Shown here: one piece after another, positions 49,278-58,691 of the stretch
How positions within the stretch are numbered: position 1 is the stretch's first letter
Layout: the number at the start of each line of letters is the position of its first letter
Source: Dubosiella muris
GTDB lineage: Bacteria; Bacillota_I; Bacilli_A; Erysipelotrichales; Erysipelotrichaceae
Assembly (NCBI RefSeq): GCF_004793885.1
Contig: NZ_SRYG01000019.1
Span: 1 to 61,415, forward strand
Direction: 5' to 3'
DNA: 61,415 bases
Made by a program: the position numbers and the translations under genes
Notes under the pieces: model-generated
What the model was told of the DNA's origin: nothing
The model's input: only the letters and a program-made list of their open reading frames with translations
Databases searched by the model: none

Positions 49278-51791
49278 ATGTATATAAAGAAAAGAAGCGG
49301 AGCGCTGGAAGCGTACGATCCGCGCAAGATCACGGAAGCGATCCGCAAGTCGTTTCTCAGTCTCGGGATCGAGCCGGCCGCGTCCGAGCTGGCCGCCCTG
49401 CTCACCCGGGTGGAGCTGCGCGTCACGGAAGAAACCACGTCCGTCGAGCACATCCAGGACGAAGTCGAACGCGCCTTGATGGAGCAAGGCTACTACGATG
49501 TGGCGAAAAGCTATATCCTGTACCGCCACAAACGGACCGAGCTTCGCAAAGCGCGCCAGACGATCCTGAACCTCGTTCTCGATCCGGGTCTTGAGCCCGT
49601 TCTGCTGCAAATCCAGCGCGATTTCGACCAGGACCAGTACGCGCTCACGACGCTGGCCGGCCAGTTTTCCGGCTTCGCCAAGCCGAACATGTCCGCCAAA
49701 GAGCTGCTGGACGCCTTGACAAAAGCGACAATCGAGCTGACAAGCCAGGAAACGCCCCAGTGGGAGCACATCGCGGCCCGCTTTCTCAATTACGCGTTCC
49801 GCAAGCAGCTCGCGGCCGATTTAAACGAGCGTGGCTTGCGCGACTTTTATGAAAAAATCGTCTATTTGACCCACGAAGGGTTGTATGGGCGCTATATTTT
49901 GGAAAACTACACCCGGCAGGAAATTTTGGAAGCCGCCACGTTCATGGACGATTCGCGCGACGACTTGTTCACGTGGTCGGGACTGGATTTGCTGCTCAAA
50001 CGCTACGTCATCCGCAACCAAAAACACGTTCCGCTGGAAACGCCGCAGGAAATGTTTTTAGGAATCGCCCTTCACCTGGCGATGGAGGAAAAAGCCGACC
50101 GGCTTGGCTGGGTGCGTCGGTTTTACGACATGCTCAGCCAGCTGCAAGTCACGATGGCGACGCCGACGCTGTCCAACGCCCGCAAGCCGTACTACCAGCT
50201 TTCCAGCTGCTTTATCGACACGGTGCCGGACAGCCTGAACGGCATTTACCGCAGTATCGACAACTTTGCCAAAGTCAGCAAGTTTGGCGGCGGCATGGGC
50301 CTGTATTTTGGCAAAGTGCGCGCGACCGGCAGCAACATCCGCGGCTTCGAGGGCGCGGCCGGTGGCGTCATCCGCTGGATCCGGCTCGTCAACGACACCG
50401 CGGTCGCCGTCGACCAGCTTGGCATGCGCCAGGGGGCCGTCGCGGTGTACCTGGACGCGTGGCACAAAGACCTGCCCGAGTTTTTGCAGCTGCGCACCAA
50501 CAACGGGGACGACCGCCTCAAAGCCCACGACGTGTTCCCGGCGGTGTGCTGGCCGGATTTGTTTTGGAAGCTGGCCAAGGAAAATATCGACGCGCCATGG
50601 TACCTCATGTGTCCGCATGAAATCCAAAGCGTCAAAGGCTACGCCCTGGAAGACTACTATGGCGAAGAGTGGGAGCGCCGCTACCAAAGCTGCGTCGAGG
50701 ATCCCCGCATCCAGAAACGCGTCGTCAGTGTCAAGGATCTTGTCCGGCTCGTGCTCAAAAGCGCGGTGGAAACCGGCACGCCGTTTACGTTCAACCGCGA
50801 CACGGTGAACCGCGCCAATCCAAATGGCCACGAAGGCATCATTTACTGCTCGAACCTGTGTACCGAGATCGCCCAGAACATGGCGCCGATTTCCACTGTG
50901 AGCACCGAAGTCGAAACGAGAGATGGCGACACGGTCGTCGTCACGACGACGAGACCTGGCGACTTTGTCGTCTGCAATTTGGCGAGCTTGTCGCTTGGGC
51001 GCATTCCAGTCGAAGACGAAAACGCGCTCAGCCAAATCGTCCACACCGTCGTGCGGGCGCTGGACAACGTCATCGACTTGAATTTCTATCCGCTTCCTTA
51101 CGCTAAGCTGACGAATCGCAAATACCGCAGCATCGGCCTGGGCGTGAGCGGCTACCATCACATGCTGGCCAAGCGCGGCATTGTCTGGGAAAGCGAGAAG
51201 CATCTGGAATTTGTCGACCGCGTCTTTGAGGCGATCAACTTCGCGGCCATTTCGGCCAGCAGCGAAATCGCCGCCGAAAAAGGCTCGTACGGCGTGTTCG
51301 AAGGCAGCGACTGGCAAACGGGAGCGTACTTCGCCAAGCGCGGCTACCAAGGCGAAAAATGGGACGCGCTCAAAGAGAAAGTGCGCCAAAACGGCATGCG
51401 CAACGCCTACCTTCTGGCAATCGCGCCGACAAGTAGCACGAGCATCATCGCGGGCACGAGCGCGGGCGTCGACCCGATCATGAACAAGTTTTTCCTCGAG
51501 GAAAAGAAAGGCAGCATGCTTCCGCGTGTGGCGCCGGAGCTTTCTCCGTCGACGTATTGGTACTATAAAAACGCCCATCACATCGACCAGCGCTGGAGCG
51601 TGCGGGCGGCCGGCGTGCGGCAGCGCCACATCGACCAGGCGCAAAGCATGAACTTGTACATTACCAACGAATACACCTTGCGCCAGGTTTTGGATTTATA
51701 TTTGCTTGCCTGGGAGCAAGGCGTCAAGACGATATACTATGTCCGGAGCAAATCGCTCGAAGTGGAAGAGTGCGAAAGCTGCTCCGCGTAA
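49278..51791 (+). CDS. nrdA: Class I ribonucleoside-diphosphate reductase, alpha subunit
   Basis: The 837-residue catalytic subunit has an N-terminal ATP-cone (residues 1-95), which senses dATP/ATP. The barrel carries catalytic Cys residues, including the substrate site PYYQLSSCFID (about 307-317) and NLCTEI (about 532-537). The C-terminal redox pair is CESC in the last six residues. It reduces ribonucleotides to deoxyribonucleotides with the beta subunit. TTGGAGGAA precedes the ATG. The small-subunit gene follows 19 nt downstream. Confidence 0.95.
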   Translation: MYIKKRSGALEAYDPRKITEAIRKSFLSLGIEPAASELAALLTRVELRVTEETTSVEHIQDEVERALMEQGYYDVAKSYILYRHKRTELRKARQTILNLVLDPGLEPVLLQIQRDFDQDQYALTTLAGQFSGFAKPNMSAKELLDALTKATIELTSQETPQWEHIAARFLNYAFRKQLAADLNERGLRDFYEKIVYLTHEGLYGRYILENYTRQEILEAATFMDDSRDDLFTWSGLDLLLKRYVIRNQKHVPLETPQEMFLGIALHLAMEEKADRLGWVRRFYDMLSQLQVTMATPTLSNARKPYYQLSSCFIDTVPDSLNGIYRSIDNFAKVSKFGGGMGLYFGKVRATGSNIRGFEGAAGGVIRWIRLVNDTAVAVDQLGMRQGAVAVYLDAWHKDLPEFLQLRTNNGDDRLKAHDVFPAVCWPDLFWKLAKENIDAPWYLMCPHEIQSVKGYALEDYYGEEWERRYQSCVEDPRIQKRVVSVKDLVRLVLKSAVETGTPFTFNRDTVNRANPNGHEGIIYCSNLCTEIAQNMAPISTVSTEVETRDGDTVVVTTTRPGDFVVCNLASLSLGRIPVEDENALSQIVHTVVRALDNVIDLNFYPLPYAKLTNRKYRSIGLGVSGYHHMLAKRGIVWESEKHLEFVDRVFEAINFAAISASSEIAAEKGSYGVFEGSDWQTGAYFAKRGYQGEKWDALKEKVRQNGMRNAYLLAIAPTSSTSIIAGTSAGVDPIMNKFFLEEKKGSMLPRVAPELSPSTYWYYKNAHHIDQRWSVRAAGVRQRHIDQAQSMNLYITNEYTLRQVLDLYLLAWEQGVKTIYYVRSKSLEVEECESCSA

Positions 51792-51810
51792 CTAGAAAGT
51801 GTGAACCATC

Positions 51811-52854
51811 ATGAATGAAATGAAAAAAAAGCCCCTGTTCAATCCGCAAGGCGACACCGACGTGCGGCTGCGGAAGATGATTGGCGGCAACACGACCAAC
51901 CTCAACGACTTCAACACGCTGAAATACGCCTGGGTCAGCGACTGGTACCGGCAGGCGATGAACAATTTCTGGATCCCCGAGGAAATCAACCTCGCGCAGG
52001 ACGTCAAGGACTATCCGCTTCTTTCCAAGGCGGAGCGAAGCGCCTACGACAAAATTCTGAGCTTTCTGATTTTTCTTGACTCGATCCAGACGGCCAACCT
52101 GCCCAACATCAGCGAGTACACGACCGCCAACGAAGTCAACTTGTGCCTGTCTATCCAGACATTTCAGGAATGCGTCCATTCCCAAAGCTACAGCTACATG
52201 CTGGACACGATTTGCTCGCCGGAAAAACGCGAGGAAATTTTGTACCAGTGGAAAACCGACGAGCATTTGCTGAAGCGCAACACGTTCATCGGCGACTTGT
52301 ACAACGAGTTCCAGGAACGCAAAGACGCCCAAACCTTTTTGAAAGTCATCATGGCCAACTACATTTTGGAAGGCATTTACTTTTACAGCGGCTTCATGTT
52401 CTTTTACAATTTGTCGCGCAACGGCAAAATGCCAGGCTCCGCGCAAGAGATCCGATACATCAATCGGGATGAAAACACCCACTTGTGGCTGTTCCGCAAC
52501 ATTTTCCAGGAACTTCAAAAAGAGGAGCCGCAGCTGTTCACCCCGGAAATGATCCAGACGCTCAAGGAAATGCTGGAAGAAGGCGTCCGGCAGGAAATCG
52601 CCTGGGGCCACTACGTCATTGGCGACGACATTCCCGGCCTCAACAAGCAGATGGTCACCGACTACATCCGCTATTTGGGCAATTTGCGCTGGTCCGGTTT
52701 AGGCTTTGGCGATTTGTACGAAGACAACCGCACCGAGCCGGCCAGCATGAGCTGGGTGAGCCAGTACTCCAACGCCAACCTGGTCAAGACCGACTTTTTC
52801 GAAGCGAAAAGCACCGCCTACGCCAAGAGCACGGCGCTTGTCGACGACCTCTAA
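51811..52854 (+). CDS. nrdB: Class I ribonucleoside-diphosphate reductase, beta subunit
   Basis: The 347-residue metal-cofactor subunit keeps the ligand set of class I enzymes: Asp in FLDSIQ (about residue 90), E-x2-H in QECVHSQSYSY with the radical-type Tyr 4 residues after His (about 120-130), Glu in YILEGIYFYS, and E-x2-H in RDENTHLWLF. It forms the operon with nrdA. No nrdI or nrdH is nearby. A terminator follows. Confidence 0.95.
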   Translation: MNEMKKKPLFNPQGDTDVRLRKMIGGNTTNLNDFNTLKYAWVSDWYRQAMNNFWIPEEINLAQDVKDYPLLSKAERSAYDKILSFLIFLDSIQTANLPNISEYTTANEVNLCLSIQTFQECVHSQSYSYMLDTICSPEKREEILYQWKTDEHLLKRNTFIGDLYNEFQERKDAQTFLKVIMANYILEGIYFYSGFMFFYNLSRNGKMPGSAQEIRYINRDENTHLWLFRNIFQELQKEEPQLFTPEMIQTLKEMLEEGVRQEIAWGHYVIGDDIPGLNKQMVTDYIRYLGNLRWSGLGFGDLYEDNRTEPASMSWVSQYSNANLVKTDFFEAKSTAYAKSTALVDDL

Positions 52855-52859
52855 AATCC

Positions 52860-52886
52860 AACCCGGACAATCATCCGGGTTTTTTA
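52860..52886 (+). terminator. Terminator of nrdAB
   Basis: AACCCGGA / TCCGGGTT around CAATCA, followed by T5. Confidence 0.85.
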
Positions 52887-54398
52887 TTGCAGCGAAACGA
52901 CTTCGTCAAAGAGCGAGAGCACGTTCTCGTCGCTTGTGTGCATCACGACCACACACGTCTTCCCCGATTTTACCAAATCGCGCAGCACGTCCAGCTGAAG
53001 CGCGGGATCCAGACCGGTCGTCGGCTCGTCGAGCAGCAGCCACGCCTTGTTTTGGGCGAGGATCCGTTCGAGCTCGACGCGTCGGGCTTGTCCGCCCGAC
53101 AAGTTCGCCACATCCGTGTCCGCATCGTCCAAAACAAACGCGATGTTTTCCAAAACCGTCCCTTCGAGCAGCGGCTGGAACTGTGGCATCCAGGCGATCG
53201 TTTCCAGTAGCGTGTCCATGTCCACACCGGATTTTCCGTTGTATAAAACCGTTCCGGAATCGGGTCGCAGGATGCCAAGCATCAATCGAAGCAATGTCGT
53301 CTTGCCAAAGCCGGAAGGCGCCTGGATCAAGTACGAGCGGCCCGACAAAAACGTGTAGGAAAAATCTCGCAAACAGCGTTTGTCGCCCCAGCCAAAATCG
53401 ACATGTTCGAACCGGATGGATTCGAGCGCCAAAAGCGGCTGCGGATCGGCAAACGGGGAAAGCGAGGCTTCCATACAACGGGCAAGACGAAACGCGCCGG
53501 CCTGTCTGGACCATAGCGTCGGCAAATTCGTGACCGGTTCGATGACGTAGTTGAGCAGCTGGACAAAGACGACGACTTCGCCGGGCGTCAAGGTGTTGGT
53601 GCGGATGGCGATGAAGCCGCCCACGCAGCAAATCCCAAGCTGGGAAACAAGGGCGTTGAGCGCCCCGATCTGGCTCATGCGCTGCACGCATACACGCTTG
53701 TCGAGCAGCGCTTGCTCGTACGGGATCGTCTTTTTCTCGTACAACGCGTTGGCGAATCCAAACTTCCGGCCCACAAACAAATCTTTGTGGTTGTCCAGCA
53801 GGTTTTGCACCCCGGCGACGAGCCCGGCCTGCTTTGCGGCGACTTGCTCGTTCATTTGAGCCAGCGGCTTTCCAGCTTGAAAAGACAAGACGAGAGGAAG
53901 AAGCGAGACGCCAAGCGCGAGCGCCGTCAGCAGGGCGTTGTAGGAAAGCATGAGAACGAGTGCTCCGATGCCGGTCACAACCAGACTCACTTCTTTGCCG
54001 ATGGGATCGAGTCCTTCCTCGCGGACGTTTTCCATGTTGGTCGTGAGCATCGCCACGTAGTCTTTGTTGGAATGAAGACAAAATTTGGAGCCGCTTTGGC
54101 GCATCACGGCTTCGAACGTCTTTGTCCGGTACGCGTTCATCGTGTGGAAAAGAAACGCGTTTCGCGCCCGGCAGTACAACGTGTACACGCCGCCATATCC
54201 GGCAATGAGGATTCCGCTCTTGATCGCGCAAAGCGTCAGCCTGTTTGGATCGAAATTGACGATGGCGTCGATCGCGTCTTTTAACAAAATGGAAAAATAC
54301 AAGTCGAGCAGCGAAAGAAGAACGACCAGCACGAGTGACAACGCGAGACACATTCGGTTTTCTTTCATGGACTGCCGCAGCAAATCGGAAATTTTCAT
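52884..54398 (-). CDS. ABC transporter, fused permease and ATPase
   Basis: The 504-residue exporter has an N-terminal six-helix domain (about residues 1-300) and a C-terminal ATPase. Walker A is APSGFGKTT (about 356-364), the signature LSGGQARR (about 434-441), Walker B LLLDEPTTGLDP (about 454-465). The usual glutamate is present. Only one half-transporter gene is seen, so it may form a homodimer. AAGGTGAG sets the ATG at 54398. It is divergent from the XRE regulator. Confidence 0.9.
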   Translation of the reverse strand: MKISDLLRQSMKENRMCLALSLVLVVLLSLLDLYFSILLKDAIDAIVNFDPNRLTLCAIKSGILIAGYGGVYTLYCRARNAFLFHTMNAYRTKTFEAVMRQSGSKFCLHSNKDYVAMLTTNMENVREEGLDPIGKEVSLVVTGIGALVLMLSYNALLTALALGVSLLPLVLSFQAGKPLAQMNEQVAAKQAGLVAGVQNLLDNHKDLFVGRKFGFANALYEKKTIPYEQALLDKRVCVQRMSQIGALNALVSQLGICCVGGFIAIRTNTLTPGEVVVFVQLLNYVIEPVTNLPTLWSRQAGAFRLARCMEASLSPFADPQPLLALESIRFEHVDFGWGDKRCLRDFSYTFLSGRSYLIQAPSGFGKTTLLRLMLGILRPDSGTVLYNGKSGVDMDTLLETIAWMPQFQPLLEGTVLENIAFVLDDADTDVANLSGGQARRVELERILAQNKAWLLLDEPTTGLDPALQLDVLRDLVKSGKTCVVVMHTSDENVLSLFDEVVSLQ

Positions 54399-54474
54399 GG
54401 GGCTCACCTTCCTTTTTCGCTATCGTACTCTCCTTGTTTTCAAAAAGCGGTCAAACGTTCCATTCGTCAAAAAA

Positions 54475-54509
54475 TTGAGCTTTAAGCCAATCGCTGATAA
54501 AATTGTTCC
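54475..54509 (+). promoter_or_regulatory. Promoter abutting the XRE regulator start codon (leaderless)
   Basis: TTGAGC (54475-54480), a 17-bp spacer and TAAAAT (54498-54503) lie 6 nt before the ATG at 54510, which leaves no room for a ribosome binding site. The mRNA should start at or next to the A of ATG. Confidence 0.65.
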
Positions 54510-55682
54510 ATGGAAAACGGACAGATAACATACATTGGAAAATGGATTCGCTGGCGGCGCAAGGCGCTTGGTCTTTCGCAGGCGGCTTTTTTGAAAGCGC
54601 ACCCGCTCTGTTCGCGCAAGACATTGTCGCTTTTGGAAAACGGCAAAAGCGATATACGACTGGATTTGATCGAAGACTTGCTGCTGGCATTCGATGTCCG
54701 GCTCCAACCGGATCAGACCGTTCTTTCCGACCGGTGCTGGAACATGCTCGCCGACGCGTACGAAACGTACGATGTGCCTACCATGGAAGCGCGAATCACG
54801 AGGATCGAAACGACGCTTCGTCCGTTTTCGCGTGATCTCTTTTGCCGCGACGCGCTCGACTTTCTGGATTTGCTGCGACGGTTTTTATCCCGCGAGCTTT
54901 CGTTTGATCAAGCCGCTTCCTTGTGGCGCTTTTTGGAACCGGTATGGCCACGAAGCGTGCAGGATCTGGCGCTGGCGATGCGCTATGGCGCCCATCTTTC
55001 CGTTGGCGTTCCTTTTGAAGAGGAAAAGAAGCTGTCCCAAAGCGAATTTCTGCCCAACCGCATCTCCTATGGTTACCGGTTGTGGGAAACCGACCGGCGG
55101 CACTTGCTTTCCGTGCACATCAACCAGCTCGAAAGCGAGGTGTCTTACGCGCAAAATCCCATCCGGACAATGGATCTTTGGATTTTGAAGCTCATTTCCT
55201 TTTCCAAAGCGGAACGTAGCGACTGGAAGCACACGTGGAACCACATCACGACACACTGGAACGACGTCTGCCTCGACTCGAAACGAGCGGTTTACGTCCA
55301 CAACCTTACGATGGCTTTTTTCGAGAAAGACGAGCTAAAAACCGTCGCCCGGTGGCTGGAAACCGTTCCGGACTGGAGCCGCACTTCCCTGGCGTTGCGC
55401 CTGGTCGCGATCGTCACGTTTTCGCGGCTGGATAAAATGGACCGGCTTTCCTTGTGCCTTGTATCCAATACGGACGATCCGGGCAATCCGCAATATCCGT
55501 ACCTTCATTATTTCCGGCTGAAATACGAAAAAGGACTCAATGCCGACACGCTGCTTGACGCGCTGGCCAAAGACGTCTGGCCGCTGGCCCGAGACGACTC
55601 GTTTTTTGGACCGGTGTTTGAACGGGAATTGCGGGAACTGGTAATCCAAACGCGCAGATACCGGCTTTTGACGTTGTTGTAA
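54510..55682 (+). CDS. XRE-type helix-turn-helix regulator with large C-terminal domain
   Basis: The 390-residue protein has an N-terminal XRE helix-turn-helix (about residues 8-65: GKWIRWRRKALGLSQAAF, CSRKTLSLLENGKSDI) and a long helical C-terminus (about 75-390) that looks like TPR-type peptide-sensing regulators (RRNPP/Rgg group). The match is by general layout only. No small peptide gene is evident nearby. The divergent ABC transporter gene, about 110 bp away, is the likely target and might export a peptide. Translation is probably leaderless. Confidence 0.8.
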   Translation: MENGQITYIGKWIRWRRKALGLSQAAFLKAHPLCSRKTLSLLENGKSDIRLDLIEDLLLAFDVRLQPDQTVLSDRCWNMLADAYETYDVPTMEARITRIETTLRPFSRDLFCRDALDFLDLLRRFLSRELSFDQAASLWRFLEPVWPRSVQDLALAMRYGAHLSVGVPFEEEKKLSQSEFLPNRISYGYRLWETDRRHLLSVHINQLESEVSYAQNPIRTMDLWILKLISFSKAERSDWKHTWNHITTHWNDVCLDSKRAVYVHNLTMAFFEKDELKTVARWLETVPDWSRTSLALRLVAIVTFSRLDKMDRLSLCLVSNTDDPGNPQYPYLHYFRLKYEKGLNADTLLDALAKDVWPLARDDSFFGPVFERELRELVIQTRRYRLLTLL

Positions 55683-55778
55683 AAGCAAGGCTTTTTTTAT
55701 TTTCTTTGTCCTGCTATCGGAAGGCGGGTATAATAATCTATAGTTATGGAAGGTTTTGGAAAGGCCCAGGTAAGGATT

Positions 55779-56726
55779 ATGAAGAAAAAACAGTATTTCC
55801 TCTTACTCATCGGCTTGATGGCGGTTTTCGTCATGCCGTTCTATTTTTACTATATTTCCCCGCACCCTCGCGAAATCAAGCGGTTTGGCGTCACGTACAT
55901 GACGATGAACAATCCGTTTTACGAGGTCATCAACAACGAGCTGCTCAAGGAAATCGAATCCCGGGGCGACCAGTTGATCGTGCGCGACCCCCTTCTCAAT
56001 TTCACAAAGCAAAAAGAACAAATCGAACAGTTTATCGCGATGAAGGTCGATGGCATTTTCGTCAATCCCGTCGATTCGAAGGCTCTGGAGCCGACGTTGA
56101 AAAAAGCGAAGGAAGCCGGCATTCCGGTCATCGCGATCGACGTGCCGCTCAGCGACTCGACCTCGCTTGTTTCCACCATCGTGTCCGACAACTACGACGC
56201 CGGCGTGCAATGCGCCCGGCACATCATGACCCATTACGATTCGGGAACGATCGCCTTGCTCAAACACTCGGCTGTGCAGTCCGCCAGCGACCGGATCCGC
56301 GGCTTCAAGGACACGATCGCGTCCGATTCCCGTTTTCGCATCGTCAACGAGGCCGAATGCCTTGGCCAGCTGGAGATCGCCATGCCGCAAACGCAGCAAA
56401 TGCTGCAGGAAACCCCGGATGTCACGATCATCATGGCGCTCAACGATCCAAGTGCGCTGGGCGCCAAGGCGGCTTTGAAGACGCTCGATCGCGACGACGT
56501 CCGCATTTACGGCGTCGACGGCACCCCGGAAATGAAAACGTTGATCGGGCAGGATCCGAGCATTTCGGGCACGGTGGCCCAGTCGCCTTACGTGATTGGC
56601 CAAACCGCGATTCGCTCCATGTACGACTATTTGGAACGAAAACCGGTCGCGAAAGACATCGTGATCGAAGTGGAAATGATCGACGAGAAAACGATTTCGC
56701 GCTTTTCGAAAGGAGGCTGGCAGTGA
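55779..56726 (+). CDS. Membrane-anchored sugar-binding protein, Peripla_BP_4 type
   Basis: The 315-residue protein has an N-terminal hydrophobic anchor (about residues 5-25) with no lipobox and then a ribose-binding-like fold. FGVTYMTMNNPFYEVINNELL (about 36-56), VDGIFVNPVDSKAL (about 90-103) and YGVDGTPEMKTLI (about 257-269) are typical strands. The start at 55779 has AGG at 8 nt. It is the first gene of a four-gene unit and abuts the kinase gene (TGATG), so it is likely the extracellular sensor of that kinase. Confidence 0.87.
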   Translation: MKKKQYFLLLIGLMAVFVMPFYFYYISPHPREIKRFGVTYMTMNNPFYEVINNELLKEIESRGDQLIVRDPLLNFTKQKEQIEQFIAMKVDGIFVNPVDSKALEPTLKKAKEAGIPVIAIDVPLSDSTSLVSTIVSDNYDAGVQCARHIMTHYDSGTIALLKHSAVQSASDRIRGFKDTIASDSRFRIVNEAECLGQLEIAMPQTQQMLQETPDVTIIMALNDPSALGAKAALKTLDRDDVRIYGVDGTPEMKTLIGQDPSISGTVAQSPYVIGQTAIRSMYDYLERKPVAKDIVIEVEMIDEKTISRFSKGGWQ

Positions 56727-58036
56727 TGCGTTCCTATTTTCGGACGATGGGCCGGCTGCGGCTCGCTCTTGTCGTCTTAAACTACGTCATTGTCATGTTT
56801 TACGCCAGCGTGTTTTTGACCGCGACGAAAACCGTCGTCGTGCGCCAGCGCAGCGCCGCCTTTCTGGATACGCTCGAACACATTCCGAAAAACCCTCTGT
56901 TTGTCTTTTTTGGATGCTTTGGCTTGTACGCCTTGTTCGCCGCGCTTGTGCTGCGCCACACGCCCCGGGCTCCCTTTTCGTTTTCCAGCCTCGCGATGGA
57001 ATGGGGACTGGCCTTCGTCATCCTCTTCCTGCTGGATTTCACGACCCAGTCCGTCGTGCTCCTTGTCATTTGCGACGGCTTGTTTCATGTGCGGGACTTG
57101 AAAAACAGCCATCTTTTCGCGATGCTCGCGCTGGCCGTTCTTTTGTATTTGGGAACCAATTTTTCGATCATGAGCCCGATTGTCCCGCTGACCGATTTGC
57201 ACCAGTACTTTCTTGTCTTTTCCCCGACGGTGCGCGCGCTGCTCCTGCTGCTCTGCTCGTTGATCGAAGGCGTCAACCTGCTGCTGTTTATCACGTTTAT
57301 CGCCTGCTTTACCGTCAACCAGTACGAGGAAAAGGAAAGCATCGCCCAGGAGCTGGACATGGTGAATCAGGTCAACGAGGAGCTGCGAAACTACGCGGCG
57401 CTCACGGAGCAGATCGCCCAAAACAACGAGCGCAAACGCATCGCCCGCGAGATCCACGACACGCTGGGCCACGCGCTGACGGGCATCGCGGCCGGCATCG
57501 ACGCCTGTCTGGTTATGATCGACAAAAAGCCGGAGGCGGTCAAACCACAGCTGCAACGCGTGCGCAACGTCGTCACGGAAGGCATTGGCGATGTGCGCAA
57601 CTCCTTACAAAAGCTGCGGCCCGGCGCCCTGGAGCAGCAGGGACTTGAAGGCGCACTGAAAAAAATGATCAACGAATTCATTTCGGTGTCCCATGTCGAG
57701 ATCACGCTGTGCTGGCAAATGCCCCCGATCGACTTTGAAAAGACAAAAGAGGATGCCTTGTTCCGGATGATTCAGGAGTGCATCACCAATTCGATCCGTC
57801 ATGGACATGCCAACCGGATCCAAGTCGTCGTCTGGCACGAGGAAAGCGATCCCGGACACATGCGCATCGTCGTCAAGGACAACGGAGCGGGCTGCGCCTC
57901 GATCGTGCCCGGGTATGGCTTGATGCAAATGCAGGAGCGAATCGAAACGATTCACGGCTCTTTGCGATTCGACGGATCGAACGGATTTGTTTGCGAAGCG
58001 AGAATTCCGCTGCAGAAAGGAGAATGGAATGATTAA
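56726..58036 (+). CDS. Sensor histidine kinase, HisKA_3 (NarL-linked) type
   Basis: The 436-residue kinase has about six membrane helices (residues 1-215) and a coiled stretch (about 216-250). The HisKA_3 phospho-acceptor is in REIHDTLGHALTGIAAG (about 238-254). The ATPase N-box is FRMIQECITNSIRHGHA (about 345-361), then VKDNGAGC (about 382-389) and GYGLMQMQERI (about 394-404). There is almost no extracellular domain, so the upstream binding protein may provide ligand sensing. AGGAGG precedes the ATG. Confidence 0.93.
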   Translation: MRSYFRTMGRLRLALVVLNYVIVMFYASVFLTATKTVVVRQRSAAFLDTLEHIPKNPLFVFFGCFGLYALFAALVLRHTPRAPFSFSSLAMEWGLAFVILFLLDFTTQSVVLLVICDGLFHVRDLKNSHLFAMLALAVLLYLGTNFSIMSPIVPLTDLHQYFLVFSPTVRALLLLLCSLIEGVNLLLFITFIACFTVNQYEEKESIAQELDMVNQVNEELRNYAALTEQIAQNNERKRIAREIHDTLGHALTGIAAGIDACLVMIDKKPEAVKPQLQRVRNVVTEGIGDVRNSLQKLRPGALEQQGLEGALKKMINEFISVSHVEITLCWQMPPIDFEKTKEDALFRMIQECITNSIRHGHANRIQVVVWHEESDPGHMRIVVKDNGAGCASIVPGYGLMQMQERIETIHGSLRFDGSNGFVCEARIPLQKGEWND

Positions 58037-58691
58037 AATATTGATTGCGGACGATCAGGAAATGATCCGCAGTTCGCTGGAAATTATTTTGTCGTGCGAG
58101 GACGGCTTGTGCGTGAAAGGCGTCGCTAAAAACGGCGTGGAGGTGCTGGATTTTTTAGAACGCGAGCCGGTCGATGTCATCTTAATGGACATTCGAATGC
58201 CGGTCATGGATGGCGTGTTGTGCACGAAAAAGGTAAAATCGCGCTGGCCTGACACAAAAGTCATCATTTTGACGACGTTCGACGATGACGACTTTGTTTT
58301 TTCGGCCTTGCAGTACGGGGCCAGCGGCTATTTGCTGAAGGCCGGCGATCTGGACACGCTCCAGCAGGCGATCAAGACCGTCCACTCGGGCGGCGCGATG
58401 ATCAATCCCGGCATCGCCCGCAAAGTGGTCGATTTGTTTTCCCATATGAAAAACACGCCCATCATCCACGTGGACGAGGCGTCCATCGACGGCCTTTCCG
58501 ACCTGGAATGGGATGTGATTCAGGAAATCGGGCACGGCCGCTCCAACAAGGAAATCGCCAAGCGGCTTTGCTTGTCGGAAGGAACGGTGCGCAACTATCT
58601 CTCCCGCATTCTTGACAAGCTCCAGCTGCGGGACCGGACGCAAGTGGCGATTTGGGCTGTCGAGCACGGCTACACGGGGAAACGGAAATGA
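58029..58691 (+). CDS. NarL/LuxR-family response regulator
   Basis: The 220-residue regulator has a receiver domain with acidic pair DD (residues 8-9), phospho-acceptor Asp in VILMDIRMP (about 50-58) and Lys in YLLKAGD. The LuxR-type DNA-binding domain (about 150-215) contains NKEIAKRLCLSEGTVRNYLSRI. It overlaps the kinase gene by 8 nt and the next gene by 4 nt. A tight two-component pair. Confidence 0.95.
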   Translation: MIKILIADDQEMIRSSLEIILSCEDGLCVKGVAKNGVEVLDFLEREPVDVILMDIRMPVMDGVLCTKKVKSRWPDTKVIILTTFDDDDFVFSALQYGASGYLLKAGDLDTLQQAIKTVHSGGAMINPGIARKVVDLFSHMKNTPIIHVDEASIDGLSDLEWDVIQEIGHGRSNKEIAKRLCLSEGTVRNYLSRILDKLQLRDRTQVAIWAVEHGYTGKRK

